Source: Manis javanica
Lineage: Eukaryota; Chordata; Mammalia; Pholidota; Manidae
Length of the DNA: 64,000 nucleotides
Direction of reading: 5' to 3'
NCBI RefSeq assembly: GCF_040802235.1
Contig: NC_133156.1
Coordinates: 109,894,173 to 109,958,172 of the forward strand
Part shown: one piece after another, positions 12,701-28,561 of the stretch
Layout of the letters: the number at the start of each line of letters is the position of its first letter
Position numbering within the stretch: position 1 is the stretch's first letter
Notes under the pieces: generated by a model
Databases searched by the model: none
The model's input: only the letters and a program-made list of their open reading frames with translations
Told to the model about the DNA's origin: nothing
Made by a program: the position numbers and the translations under genes

Positions 12701-15700
12701 TCATGGAAACATTTCTGTATTCTGACTGCTGCATTCAAATGACTTAACGGCATTTTCATAGATCCTCTTTCTTTTTTATGATCATTTGTCTAATCAGAGC
12801 TGCTATCTCAGGCCTGATAACTTCAACGGGTTCCTCTGGCCTCCAGGAGTTCACAACTTGACCCTCAGGGTTGACCAGATATTTCCAAAAATTCCACCTT
12901 GGTTCCTTTTTCGAAGAATCTAAAATATCAGAATATATTTTCATGAGCATAATTTTATTTTTTGTCAAGATTTTCATTTCTGTATTTGCATAAGTGACTT
13001 TAGAATCAAGTTCTAGGATTGTTATAATGCCAACACCAAAATAAAACAAAGCAAAACATCCAGAGCAAAATTTAAGGTTTGACTAACCATATTTTTATAC
13101 ACTTGATAACATATACTTATAACTTTATATACTGATGAGTCGACTGATCTAGAACCATGAAACAAAGTGGTTTATTTTAGATTTGTTGATCTAAACAGAC
13201 ATTTTACCTTGTCACTAGCTTAAAACTTTCAGTTTCTTAACATTTTAAAGATAAAATGATGTTCGAATGGTCTTTGGTAATGGGAACATATGGTTTACTT
13301 TTCATGTGAAATACATATCTATGTTTTTAATATTACATGTTATGTAACTGAAAATGGTTAAGGAATTCTGAATAATCACATTATTTTGAGAAATTGTGAC
13401 ATCCTTGTGATACATCTGAATTTATGTAAGAGATGTAGATGTTTTTATCATCCAGGATTTTATGTGTGTCCTTATTGACATTAGAAAAAATATAAATGAC
13501 AATAACTTAAATGTATCAAATGCCTACTATGGCCTAATAATATATGTTTAGTGCCTTAAATGGATCCTCTCATTTAATCTTCACAGCAACCATGTGAGGT
13601 GGGTATTATATTATCCCCATTGTGCAGATGAGAAAAATGGAGTCCTACATTCAAGGTTATGTGGCTAGTGAGTGACAGAGGCAGGACTGATATCCAGACC
13701 TTCCTGTCCCAGAGCTCGTGCCCTTACGTCTCTGGGCTCTATACCTCACAGTTACATGGCAGACAGTAGGAGGAAGATGACAAATTCATTTTTGTACACA
13801 GAGGGATGCAGGTGTATGTGGGACACACAATCAGAGGAGGCAGCTGGGTATATATATATATGGCTTGGGAGTTTAGGAGAGGGAGCTCTCTCAGGGAAAG
13901 GGGACAGAAAAAAGAAGAGCCCAAGCACATGTGGCAGAATCCTGAAGATCAGCAGAGTTAGTGTTGACGGAAAAGAGGACCCTGCAAAGGAGAAAGAAAG
14001 GGGCCAGGGTGGAAGTCACTGATACCAATACCTGTAAGGTTCAGGAGATTAATGGAGCAACAAGCCAGGTACGGTGATCTGAGAAGGTTGTAGCAGAGAC
14101 AGGAAGGTGGAGATAAGTGTTAACTATTCTCTTAAAAACAGTGATGAAGTAGGTAGAAACAACACACTGCAGAGTGTTTAAAGGTGCAGAATACTTTGCT
14201 TTATGCAGGGAAAAGAACAAATGAGGGAGCATAGGTTAAAAATAATAAAAAAATAGCCAAATAATTACTTACATGTGCTTACTTTGCATCCTGTGCCAAG
14301 CATTTAAATTTGTTTTTCATTATTAGTATTGCTGATTAGATCAAACATCAATGACTCAGTGTGAGCATATTATTACACTAACTCTTCTTCAAATCATTTT
14401 GAAAAAATAGCCATTTTCTGTCATGGAAAATGTATTTCTGAAGATAATGCCCACCAGTGCAGGGCTCTCTCCAGCTGATGTAACATCTTTGTGTGAATTA
14501 GAAAGATACTCTTCCAGGTGGGTAGTCCCTCAGCACATGTCTTGACTCTCAGCAGGTTTCAGCCTCGACTTGCCTCCTCACCCAGATGTTGAGTGAACAA
14601 CCTGCACACGTGTACAGATCGCTCCTGTTTGTGACCACATGATCAGTTACTGTCTATTTTGGTCAGTTTTAAAATAATCTTCATTTGGCCATGATCTCAT
14701 GGTCTTTGTCTCTGGAACTTTAACTTCAGTGAGACCTTAAATCACTCTTATCTTTTTGATTACACAGGGTAACTGGAGGTTCAGAAGTTTTTTAGTGTTA
14801 AAAGGGAAGAATCTAGGAGCTATTGCACCCAAATATTTGGCTGCTATAACTGAGGTATAATTACAAGGCATATGCTCTGGCTTTCCTTCCCCAGTGTACC
14901 CTGCAAATAAAAGGAATGCACATCTCACTCTAGTTATTATTCAAGTATTGTGTTGACTTTCCATAGAAATTAAATATTTAAAAAAGTTTCTAATTTCACT
15001 CTTAAATGAAATATTAAAGATTACCATTAGCTGGGTTATTAGATTGGAAGTTTGATTGCCTCACTGAGGTTCATAGTTTAATCAAAACTCAAATTACCTA
15101 CAGTGCAAATAGGACTGCGAAAACCATCTGCATAAATTACATGACAGGACACTAGCTGAAGGTCCTTTAGAATAATGTCTCGCACAGTGTAAGCAGTGTA
15201 TAAGTGCTTTACTTTTATGATTAATACACTTAACCCTCCAAATAATCTTAGGATGTAGATACTATTTATAGTCTAATTTTACAAATGAGGAAAAAAGCAC
15301 AGAGAAGTTATGTTATATACCTGAAGCCACATAGCAAAAGCAACAGAGCAGGGATTTGAAGCCAGAGAGACTGAGGCCAGAGCCTATACTTAGTCACTGT
15401 ACCTCACTATCTTTATGCTAACTGGCTCTGAAAAGTCTGTAAATAAGTTTCCGTAATTAGCATAATTTTAGAGTACCCTAACATTACCCACTTTCAAACA
15501 AACTGTTATATTTTATTTTGAATTTAAACAAAAACCTTGTAAACTGAGGTCTTATTCATCCTTGAGGATATCTCAGATAAGTCAGGCAACATAAAATTAA
15601 CCACAAAGATATGTTTAACTAACCATGTTCAGTAATATTCATGAGAGATATATAGCCTTAATAATTGGGAGGGATGTTTCTAGTGCTACTTAAATGAGAA

Positions 15701-18700
15701 TTGAGATATTTTGTGAAAGTAGCCACAACCACACGTCAATTAAATTCTTCAGGAAAATGATCATAAGGAATAAAATACATAGGAGTAGATTTATTTTGCC
15801 ATCTAAGAAGTTAAAACGTTGATTTTAGGGAAGCTTAACTTGTAGCAAGTTTCAAAAGATGAGGTTGTGGCTCTTTCATAGTTTTGTAAAACTTTCCCAC
15901 CAAAACATTTCAAATGCAACAGGACAATATAGTCCTGGTATGGTTTTTTTAAAATGAAAAGCCATGAAAAACATTAAATTGGTGAGGCAAGATAGATATT
16001 TACCAACAAGAAATCTAAATGCAGGTTCTGCTTCAGATCCTAGAATCTTAATCTTGTGGAAGATGGGGAATGTTACTCCGTAGTTATTTCTTGCAAAAGA
16101 CACTATTTCCTTGCTTGGGCGGGGTTCCGATTCTCCAAACTGATTGCATGGAAAAGCCAAGACGCTGAAGTGGAATGGTCCAAACTCTTTGTGCAGTTCC
16201 TGCAGTGCTAAGTAATTTCTGTCTGTGAGTTGGCAGTCACTAGCCACGTTTACAACTAGTGCAACCTCCCGGAAAAAGAAAAAATCCAACCAGAAAGTGA
16301 AGCAAATAAAAGATTACAAAAAAGTTCTGCAAGTAGTTAAAATTCTAAACCATTCTGAGGGAAAACAACCTTTGATAGATGGTTATTTTTTTTTTTAGAC
16401 ACACCCAATTTTACTGAAAATCATAACTCGGATGCGAATTAAGACCACTACCATTACAAAAGCATCAGGTTCTCATAATTTTAAATAAGGGGCAATAATA
16501 TGGTCATTGATAAGAGTGCTTTTTAATGTTGTTAGATTATGGAATTAGCACTTTTATGATGTCTCCATATTCACATTACTAACTATAAGAAAGTATTAAT
16601 TCAGCACATAAAACATTTTAAAGAAAACAAGATAATCGGAGTTTATTAATTAGTATATAAACTATGAGAACTCTAATGGCTACAGTTATAGACTAATAAC
16701 ATTACTTTGGAGACTAAATTATAACTAATGACCATATTCACTTGATTGCATCAAGTGAATAAATAGGGAACATGGACAAACAATAGAAATAAAAATCGGA
16801 GGATGCAACTTACTCTGCCTTTAAACTTTTCCAGAGAAACCGTTCTTCCGTGTGCATCCTTCACTTCAAAGGTATAAAAGCTGTTGATTTGAGGCCTTAG
16901 GAATTTTAATTGTAGAAGAAATAGCATCACAGTGCATAGAACCATAGACAGCAAAACTGCAAATACTTTTGCTTTGGGCCCTGAACATCTTAAAGGGTAA
17001 GCTATGAGAGGCTCCATTTTGGATGATGCCAGAGGGAAGGCCCAGCAGGCTGGAATTCAAGGAGGAGCTGAAACTTGAAACCCGCTCAGTTTAACGGAAA
17101 ACCAGAAAGGACAGACTAGCTCCTCTCTCACTGCTAAGGAATAGAAAGAGCCTTCTCAGATGGGAAATGGAGTGAAACTCCTGAATGAAGGAAAGGGCGC
17201 TCAACAATTTCAATGAATTTATGATGTCAATTGCAGTTTTTGAAAGAAAAATCAGGATTTCCTTGGTAGCTTTTTAACATCTTCCCAACACAGAAAATAT
17301 TTCACCAGGAGATGAAGTGCTCCCAGCAACTGGTTCCGTGTAGAGGATTGGGTACCTAACACCAGTGATAGTTCAGGGTGTAGATTAAATGTGATTTATC
17401 AATATGATGTATGACCTGAAGGAATTTAATATTATATGTATGGATTAAACATGCTACATGAGTTCAAGGAATTTATAGTGGAAAGAAAAGTGGAATATCT
17501 GAAATGGCTACATTCTCTGACCTCATCGAGCTAAGGTGATGCCAGCTGAATATAATAAAAGTAAATAGATTAAAAGCAATGAAAGTGTTAAAAAACCCCT
17601 CCCTATCATTAAGCAAACTATAGTCCAGTGTTTTTCAAATTTTTGATCATGATTTACAGTGGGAAATACACTTTATAATAGAACTCAGTATGTGCAGACA
17701 CAGACACATATAAAGAGAAGTGGCATTAAACAATATTTCCCCTTTGAACTTCAATGCACCCCAGTCTATTGCATTTTTAAAAGATCCTGGTTCTGAACCC
17801 TGAAAGGATTTTGTGATTCACTAATGGGCTGCAAGCTGTATATGGAAAAATACTGAACTTCAGGAATTTAATAATTATTCAAGATAATCCTAACAAAAGG
17901 CAAAAACAAACACAAATCCCCAAACAGCTCTACGTGGGTACATCAGCTGATTGCTTCATTTTTTAGCTTTATTTTTCCTGTGGCTGTGGCATCGTATAGG
18001 AGGCCTAACTTCACTGTTTGGAGACCTTAGGGGTAGAGACAGAGAGGAAATTGAGGGCTGCACATCCTGAAATCCATGTTTCTGTTGGTCACCATAGAAT
18101 CTGCCCTGTTTAAGATACACAGCAAATTTTGAATTAAGGTGCTTTGTTATGCCTGGGCTTGACTGTTAGTGTCATGGTGTGTTTCCAGAAAGTGCAAGGG
18201 AAGTGCATGGAATGATCTGAGAAGCCTGTGGGAGTGCCCTTTTAATCACCCTTAGGTCCTTGGAGCTTTAGAGGATGTGCTAAGAGGGCAGCCAGGTCTG
18301 CTTCTTGTCCAGCTTTTGTGGTGTGCGTGTTTGCGGGTAGTTGCTCAAAGCCCACAGCTTAGGCATGTAAATGCTGTCAGAGAAAGATACACCACTTTAA
18401 GCCCACATTTGTGGCCTGGTAAGAAGGGATTCAATACAAAAGTATTCTCTTGAAAACTGATTTCTGGTAAAGAACCAAAATGCACACAGAATATGTTGTG
18501 TCACTTCTTAAGTGACAATTTTTCTTCGGTATTCTCTGGCTGAGTTACTGAAAAAGTAATAGTCCCATGTTCATAGCACACCCCAATGCTACTGTGCAAT
18601 TTAGATTCTCTGGCCTTGCTGCCTGGGTGGGGTCCGTGGGCTGCAGCTCTGCCATCACCTGGGGGCCCTGTTAGAAATGCAGCGTCTCAGGCCCCACCCC

Positions 18701-21700
18701 GGACTTCCTGAGCCAAAATCTGCATTTTTACAAGATCTCCTCAGGACTCAAGTGCACGGTTAAGTTTTCTTAGACCTCAATCCTTATTTGGTTTTTCTGA
18801 GCAGCAGGCTTCTTTGATTTCCTTTTGTCTTCCATAGTAGATGTGTTCATGTCCCCACGTCTACACTGGGTATTTTAACTAGCTCCTCAGATCGTTTAAG
18901 CAAATGGCTCAGGAACTTGTGTTTTAAAAGTTAACTCATAGAACACCTGCTGTCATTTGAGCCATATAAACTATCCCATTTACCTGTGCTTTGAGGGAGG
19001 GGACAGAGGGTCACCTCTGGAAGGGGTGTTGACTGACCTCCCCTAGGCAGGGCCCCGTGGGATGATGTCACTTGATAAAATCACCACTATAGTTTCTAGT
19101 CCCTTATTTTATACTTACAGAAACTTCTATCAAGTGATCCAGAAAATTCGCTCTATATGAAAACTACTTTGATAAAATCAAAGCCAGTTTGTTAATTTTA
19201 TGATTCTTAGGGCTTAAAAGTATAATATGTAAATACATATAATTATAATATATAAATACCATATGGGTTCATTAACCAAACATTCAAGACAACCATTTGG
19301 GGAACTCCCACTGACATGGTAAACACAGATTTTGGACCCTAGACATTTCTTCCTCCTTTATTTGGCAGAGTCTGTGTCTGTTTATATTTTAATGTCCTCT
19401 CTTGCTCAACTTTCTGGGGGAATCTGTCATCATTGTTTCCAAGTCTTAACTGTACTAAAACCACTCTCAGATTTTAAATATGGCAACCTTGCAAATTTCT
19501 CTGCATAGGGGATGGTATGCTCAAAGACCACCAGTGCTCTTTCAGAAGATCAAGGAAGGCTCCCTAAAGGAGGGGAAGAGATTGAGAAGTTGAAGGTCAA
19601 GGTTAAGGAAGCTATGAGGTAAAGAATGGGATAAAACAGTTAACTCAGTTAATCAACCAACTCAGGTACTTTAGGGGATACAAATAAAGTACACAAATAA
19701 GTGATGGAGCCGACCTCACAGAAGCTTGAAATCAATTTTGGAGACAAGAAAACACACATAAAACAATTAGGGAGCAAAAAGAAGGCAGCAAATGACCACA
19801 TACTAAATAAATGACTTATATTTTTAGAGAGCTTTATAGTACATACAATCCCCTTTAATAAATAAGTAAAATAAATGACATGTTTATACTACACATGATT
19901 TATTTATATCTTAAATATATACACCTAAAAATATATGTACATACTAAAGAATATCGTGTGTAGTATAAAGCCCTCTATGGACATAAATACAGTAATTCTT
20001 CAAAATAGGAAGATGTTAATAACTTTCCCAAGATCATAGAACTAGTAAGTAGAACAACCAAGACTAGAGTTTCGGACTTTCAACTTCATAACGAAAATTA
20101 TTTCAATTACATTAAATCATTTCTCTGTAATAGAAAAACATTCTTATTTAGAAGAAAACACAATAGGTGAGATTATTGTAGCACTCTGGTTAAGGGGCTT
20201 CATTCATTAGGTGACTTCTATTTTATAAGAGATCACTGTAAGGGTCTGAAGAGAAGAGAGAGTGGAGAACAACACAGAAGCTCAACCATGTGTACTGAAG
20301 TTATCGAGTCAAGGTGAGAGATGGTAGTGCCTTAATGAAGGCAGCCTTGCTCACCATGATAGAAGAGAAGGGCAGGGATAGATGCTAACCAGCCCCTGGA
20401 GTCCCCAAGGACAGGCCTTGGCCAGAGAGAATTAGAGAAAATGTCTATCTGCAAATGATCTTGACAGTTTTGCTTTCGTTGTATTGCCCACTAGGATGAG
20501 GAGGCATTGGAGGTTCAAAAATAAGACGAACATTTTGGCCTTCCTAATTAGTGTGAAATAGTATCAAGACCCCAAATTTGATGTGTCTGGTGGACAGAAT
20601 GCTGCCTGGGCTGGTGGTGGTGGGGGGCAGGAAGCGGGCTGGGGTAGGGGAGCAGACATTCAGAGGCCAAGCAAGGGGGATTGGTAGGCTATGCTTAAGG
20701 GGTAATGGGGCCATCTTTGTTAATGAGGTTCTAGAAACCATGAGGTTCTAGAAAGACCCTGATATCACCAGCAAATGTTTCCTTGGAATGTCCAGGATTT
20801 TCTTACCTGCTGGATATTTGTGTGCCAGATTATCACTAGATGTGTATTTACTTCTATTTTCTCAGTTGTTTCATTTTGTTACTTCTTGACCTTGTGTTTA
20901 ATCTCTTAAGGTTCCTTTCTTTATTTTTTGGTCCTGGTGCCTTGAATGCACTGAATTCCTCCCAGTTTAGTGTCAGTATAATGTGAACTCTAAAGGTAAA
21001 CTAGCCAAACTGATGTGCTTGGAGTATCGAGTCACTCATCCTTTTCCCCTCCTTTGTCTTATTTTTCTGATCTTCCCCTTCCTCTCTATTGATAAATACT
21101 TGAGTCATTTAAAACTATGTGGCAGGCATTTCCTCAACAGGAGATAGATCCTGTAACACACGTTTCAAAACACCAGAGATGCAATAGCACAGTCTACAGC
21201 AGTGTTTCCGAAGCTGTTGTCTTTAGCATGTCACCTCTGTGATCTTTGCCATATCTGCATACCATTTGTTAGCTAATTAATATTTGTTGTTCAAATTGAC
21301 TCCTTTATTTTATTCAAATTATTTTAATAAGGCAAAACTTTATATCGACATTAAAAAATTTAAAACTTTTAAAAACGCACATTAAAATACATAACTATTA
21401 AAAAATGTGCATCCTTTGAAGTCAAAATGTTATGGGAAATTGTACTCCTTGAAAGTTCTTTGTGTCGCATAAAAATTTGTCCCCTGTTCATTGGACCTAG
21501 TTTTGTCATTAGGAGCGATACAAAGTAAGTGTTTTTTTCATAAATGGTCTTCCTTTAAATATTTGAAAGACATTCCCTTTTGAGTCTTCTTCCTCTAGAC
21601 TAAATGCTGCAGTCACTCATGTTTGCTCCATTACTGGGTTTCCCTGACCTCCTGTCATTGCAGTCAGTCCCTTCCCTCTGAATGAACTCAGGTTTTGAAC

Positions 21701-24700
21701 CCAGGCTGGTCCATCTGCTTCTTAAAGAATGGTTGTGAGACTAGACATAGTTCTCCAGATGGGTTCTGACCAATACAGAAACAATTGGGTTTCCCTTGAT
21801 CTTGTTCTGGACACTTTTTCCCTTAATGGGACCTAAAATTGTACTGCTTTAAAAAAAGTAATTGCATCTTACTGTTGACTCATATTCTGGTGATGGTTAT
21901 CTAATTTTGCCAGTTCTTGTCACTTCTATATCAGTTCTCTCTCATGTTATACCTGGGAAATGAAAGAACATCAAAATAGAAAAAACATTACTGAAATTAA
22001 TTTTGCTGATTTTGGACTTTGTCCCAGATTTTATTCTGAATACTAATTCTGTTCTTTACTATTTTAACTATCTCCTCAACTCAGCATAAATGATTTTGAT
22101 TAACAAATCTCCATTCAAGCCACTGACCACAAATTAAACAGCATAAGGTCAGGAACAAAAACCCAGGAGTGTATCACGGGGGATTCGTCAGGCCCGCATG
22201 GATCCAGTAAGACCTACGCTGTCATGGGCACTGGCCCCAAACTACTTATTTCTAGGTACTTGTTCCTCTATTGCAAGATCATGGAAAACATTTGTCTTTC
22301 TAAATTTGGGGGGCATTTTTCTCATTTGTCATGTTTTTCCATATATCACTAACCAGTATCTGTTCTGGAAATGTCTGTACTCTTAGGTTTCATTTATCTG
22401 ACCCTAGAAACTTGAACTTATTTAAAATGCTCATATGCATACTTATTGCTTAATTGAGCTCACTCTCCAGTTTCTGCAGAAATGTTTATTATATGTTGTC
22501 CAATTCAAAAATCATTCTTAATGGAGAAGAAAAAAGAAAATAGCTTATTTCCTTGACTCTGGATTCTTTCTTAAGTCCCTTGTATCTTTTTAGCACTAAC
22601 TGACTCTCAGGGGAGAGACTCATTAATTTGTTCATTATTGAGTTCCTAGGTGCCAATAAATGTCCTATGCTCTGAGGATAGTGAGACAAAAAACAAAGTT
22701 CCTGGTCTTAGGGAGTTTATAATGGAATAGGAGAGAAATAAAAATAATCAGAAAAGTGGAGTATGAGCTGTCTTAGTCCATTTGGGCTGTTGTAACAAAA
22801 TACCATGGAGTGATTAGCTTATAAACAACATAAATGTATTTCTCAGAGTTCTGGGGGCTAGAAGTCTGAGATCAGGGTGCTGGCACGGTCAGATGAGGAC
22901 CCTCTCTGGGCCGCAGACTTCTCAGTGTGTCCTCACATGGCAGAAGGGGCTAGGGAGCAGTGTGGGATTCTCTTATAACAGCACTAATCCCATTCATGAG
23001 GACTCCACCTCCATGATCTCATCACTGCCCACTATCCCCCACCACTAAAGGCCCCACCTAGTGATACCATCACTTTAAGGAGTTAGGATATCAACATGAA
23101 TCCTGGTTGGGGAGACAATGGGCAGAGGTGCTAAAAGCACAGGCAGCAGACTGATTTGTGAGTTCAGTTGGCAAGGTTACTGTGGTTGCGTGTGGGGTGT
23201 GCACTGCATGCTCCCCGGGGGCCCTGCATAAAGACAATGGTGCATGTAGACTGTATGCAGTGACCTGATCCTGGGCCCCCTACTTATCAGCTCTATATCC
23301 TTGCTCAAGCCCATTAACCTGTAGTTTAATGGTTCATTTTCCAACTCTGGAGAACAGTAGAAATAATAGTACCTGCTTCATAGAGTTGCAATGAAATTTA
23401 AATAATCCATCTAATGCATTTATCCCAGTGCTTGGCACATACTGAGTGCTTGATAAATGTTGTTAATAGATGTGCTAGCGGCTTTATTGGGAGCATACAC
23501 AGTGAGCTATGGAAGCACAAGGTGGGCTATGTGTTAGTTTCCAAGGACTTATTAACAAATTATTATAGCAAATTACCACAAACTTGGTGGCTTGAAACAA
23601 CACTATTGATTTTCTTACAGTTATGGAGGCTAGGCTGCAGTCAATTCCTTCGGACAGAAGCAAAAGAGTTGGCAGGGCCTTGCTTCATCCACAGGCTTTA
23701 TGGGAGAATCCATTCCCTGCCTTTTCTAGATTCTGGTGACAGGCAGCATTTCTTGGCTTATGCATCACTCCAATCTCTGCCTCTGTGATCGCAGTGCCTT
23801 CTCTTCTGTGTGTAATCAAAACTCCCTCTGCCTCCCTCTACAAGGACATGTGATTGCATTTGGGGCTCACTCAGTTAGTCCAGGATAATCTCCCCTATCT
23901 CAAGACTCAAGATCCTTATCTTGATCATATCTGTAAAGCCCCTTTACCAAATAAGGTAACATTTGCGGGCTCCAAGGATGAGGATCTCAAAATCTTAGGG
24001 GACTATTACTTATTAGGATTCCCTAGAGAAACAGAATCAATAGGATATATATATATATATGATAATATATATATTATATATATACACACATATACACATA
24101 CATATACATATATGAGGCTCATGAGATTATTGAGGCCAGGAAGTCCTAAGTCTGCCATTGTAAACTGGAGAACCAGAAAAGCTGGCGGCATAATTCAGTT
24201 TCAGTCCGAAGGCCTGAAAATTGGGGGTCTGCTGGTGTAATTCATCCAGAAATAATATTTTACCAGCCATCTGAGCATCCCTTAGCCCAGTCAAACTGAC
24301 ATATAAAATTAACCATCACAACTATTCAGCCAATCACAGGATGGCTAACCCAGTTTAGAATGGGGAGGAAGAGAATGTCAGAGAGCCATTCCTGAAGGAG
24401 TTGGTGGCTGACCCCAGCCGTGAGGGTAGGCTGGATGTTACCCTGGCAGAGAGCTGTGGAAGGGAATCCTAGGTGGGGCCACAGCAGGGAGGAAGTGACA
24501 GGAGACAAGCCAGAGGAACATGGACCCGCTCAGGCAGGGTGAGATTGTCAATGTGAAATTCCTTGATTATTTTTCTTATCTGACATCATCAAATTCTTCT
24601 TTATTTTCTCTCTTTGAACTAAGGATTATTATTTTTTAAATGTATATTTAAATTTGGAACTCCAAGGAAAACTTTGAGCAAGTGCATCTATCATGTCTAT

Positions 24701-27700
24701 TGCAAGTTAAATATATCTTCAAACATATGGCTGCTCCCCTTCCTGCTGCCTAGGAGAGGAAGGGCTCCTCAGCTCGCTGTGCAGGCTGCAGATGTAGCCC
24801 ACTGCCCAAAGGTGGCCCACACGCTCTGCTTAGTCCTATGGAGTTCTATAAAAAAAGGAATCTGTTGAAAACTTTAAAACGTGGGAAAAACTGATGTGAA
24901 AACTCTGTATTTCTAACTTGTGCTAAAACATGGGACAACATGCCCCTCTGACCATCTTTCTTACCAAGGCTGAAACATGAGCTTTCCAGGTCAAGAGATC
25001 CCACCATCGAGTCCCCCTCTGTCTGGGACCTGGTCTCCTAGCCATTGAGCCTGCTCAGTGGTTTTCTTTGGAGGGGAGAACCCAAAATGTGGGAAGGGGA
25101 GAGTTCAGGTGGGCCACCTTTCTCACTCCAGGCCTGCATCTCTTGTCACCTTCCCTACTGAACCCTCGTCTAGGCTTCCAAGTTTGAGATGCCTGATTCA
25201 CATTCCCAAGGCTCTATCTTTCCTTCTTTTCAGCTTTTCCCTTCCTACTCAAACACCCAGTACAAGGTAGTACAACTAAAAGGCAAAACATGGCCTCCAA
25301 CAACTGTTTACAGCAGCTGGGGCCTCAGGCTTCTGGAGTCTCCATTTCTGGGGAAGGTATCCTCTTGGTGCAGTTTCTGGAGGAAAACACTGACCAGCAG
25401 GGAGGAGGGAGTGTGCCTTGCCTGCTGAGTGACTGCAGGTGGGGTGGTGGGCACTCACCTTCACACACATGTGTTAAAAAACCAGAATTTACTGCCTCAA
25501 CATTCTAGCATAGCACATTTCCTTATCTTTCATTTGTAGATAGGAAATGGGACTGTATTGGAATGCTGTTTTATAATCTCCATTTTCTATGTGAAAATAT
25601 ATTATAAGCATTGTAATGTTTTGGTGAATATTATCCTATATTATCATTTTCTTTTCAGATTTTTTAAATTGAGGTGAAATTCATTTAACATAAAATTAAC
25701 CGTTTTAAAGTGAACAATTCAGTGACATCTAGTACATTCACAATGTTGTGCGACCACCCACCTTCATTTAATTCCCCAATCTTTTAATTATCCCCAAAGA
25801 AAACTGTACTTATCAAGCAGCTGCTCTGAATTTCCTACTTCCCTCAACACCTGGCACCCACCCATCCATGTTCCATATCCATGGATTTACCTGCTCTGGG
25901 TATCTCATACAAATGGAATCAAACAATATGTGACTTTTGTGTCTGGCTTCTTTCACTTGGCATAGTGTGTTTGAGGTTTATCCACATTGTACGATGTTAT
26001 CAGTACTTCATTCCTTTTTATGACTGAGTAATATCCCATTATATAGTATTATGTATAATATATCTATGTACACATGCACATACATATATTCTCCACAGTC
26101 TGCATATTCATCTATTTGTTGATGGACATTTGGGTTATTGGTACCTTCTGACTATTGTGAATAGTGCTGCTGTGAACATCCATGTACTTGTATTTGTTCT
26201 CTATGAGTGGAGTTGCGAAGTCATACGATAATTCTCGGTTTAACTTTTTGAGGAACTGCCAAATTGTTTTCCATAGCAACTGTGCCATTCCCATAAGCAG
26301 TGTACAAGGGCTCCAATTGCTCCACATACTCATCAAAACTTGCTATTTATTTATTTAGTTTTGATTAAAGCCATCCTGGTGGCTGTGAAGTGGTACTTGA
26401 TTGTGTTTCTGACATTAGGCATTTCCCTAATGTATGTCATAATTTCTAATGGCTGCAGACTATTCCCCTTTAACTATGACATAGTTTACTTAGTTAATTC
26501 TCCATTGGTAAACAAGGAGTTCCTTCACCCCATCTTTTTGCATACAAACTGCAGTAACACCCTCATGTTCTCAGCTGAGAGTGCAGACTGTGGAGGCAGG
26601 CAGATGAAATTAAGATACAGCATCTCCACTTACTCACTGGGCGGTTTTAGGCATTTTACTTAACCTTCAAACCTCAGTTTCTTCATTAGTAAAATGGGAA
26701 TAAATAACAGACTTGCTTCATAAGGTGTTTCTGAGAATTAAATACGGATGCATGTAAAAGCCTGCACAAATAACCTCGCATTTGGTAAGCACTCAATAGA
26801 TGCTGGATGGTTTTGTTCATCTTCGCTCAGATCTTTGATTTTTTTCCCTTAAATTTTTGGAGGTGACATTGCTGTGTCGGTAGAGAAAATATTCAAAGGT
26901 TTTTAACATACGTTGCCAAATTGCCCTTTCTAGATACTAATTTACACTCTACCAGCAGTATATGCTGGTATTTATTTCTAGAACCTTCAACACTGGGGAT
27001 GGTCATTAAAAAAATGTCATAGCTAACATCTTGTTATTGTTTTAAATGTGCATTTCTTTGATTACCAGTGAGGCTGAATATTTTGGGGCTATTTATATAT
27101 GTCTTTTGTGAATTGCTTTTTTAGGTTCTATGCCCATTTTTCTAAACTTGGTAGCTTGTCTAAATTTCTGTAAGAGCTCTTTAGACAAGGATATTAACCT
27201 AACATGCCTGTCTTTTGGTAAAAGTAATTCATTTTAAATTCTTCACTTGCATTTTAATTTCACATAGTTATAAGACGTGGCTCACTATTACAGGATCTGT
27301 AAATACAAAACATTTATGGTTTCTCATAGGGATGATGAGTGGATGTTGAGAAAGTTAGGCCTGTTTTCCCATCTGTGAAATGAGGGGTTGGACTAGAAAA
27401 TTGCTGATTTGAAATTTTATGATTTTTTATTAACATCTTACATGATCAGTATATAGAGTTACTTCAACTTAATATTTTGTATTTATATGTAAAAGTAATA
27501 ACCATAAACATAATTATTCCTTAAGCTGATTTTTTATGTCTAGAGACCCTTAATATACATATACACATTTTCTTAGGTCACCAAAATAAAAAATCCGATA
27601 TGTATGTTTTATTTGTGTTGTACCAGATAAGTTGTTTATAATTCTCTTTTAAGGAATTTTTACTTTTGCTACTATAAATTTGAAGCTACTATAAATTACA

Positions 27701-28485
27701 ACTCTTTTTTTTGTTAAATAGATATTTGATGCAGTTAATACTACATACTCTAGCTTTAAAAGCAACTTTGTGAAGAGGCTGTCTGCCGAGATTCCTGGTG
27801 CCAGCAGCCCAGTTACCACAAGATGGCGGCAAAGCCAAGCCAGGGATCTGGCAGCCCATTTCTTTGAGGAAGAGCATTCAACCACTGACCCAGAAGCTTC
27901 TGGATCCATGCTGAAGGTAACGCCTGAGAAAGGAACCTTGATTCTAGGTGAGATAACAGAAATGCTACAGGCCGTTTCTGAAACGTTAATAAAGATACAT
28001 TTTTTGATGGGATCTTTGTCTTGTACAACTATCTAGTGCCGCATTTAGTTGTCTGCTTTCCTCTTTCTCTCCTTTTGAATAAGAAATTTCCAAGGTAGGG
28101 TGACAGGGGATGAAACAAAAACAAAAGAAAATGTATTGTGTTTTAAATACATTTCTGGGATTTGCATTGGTAGATGATTCTTTTTGTAGAGACTGTAAGT
28201 ATGCATGACTGTGTATGTATGTATGTGCACGCACACATGCACGCATGCCCTTTTTGCAAAGTAGAGTGCTAAATGACTGGTAAGCTTCCTGGGCTATAGC
28301 AGTTAGGAAAAAGATATATTAGTAATGGAATAATCAGGTGTGAAATAGAAGAAATAAATGAAAGTAGGTGAGAATAAGAGGAACACACAGTAAAAGAAAG
28401 GAAAAGGAGAAGGTAGAAAAGAGAGAGAGAGTTACAGAGATAGGTATCTATCTATCTATCTATCATCTATCTATCTATCTATCTA

Positions 28486-28561
<76 letters not shown>

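Noticed and set aside
27917-27922. GTAACG as the exon 3 donor of CDC20B.
   Set aside because: It would leave phase 0 and force a stop early in exon 4; the donor at 27948 restores frame and protein similarity.
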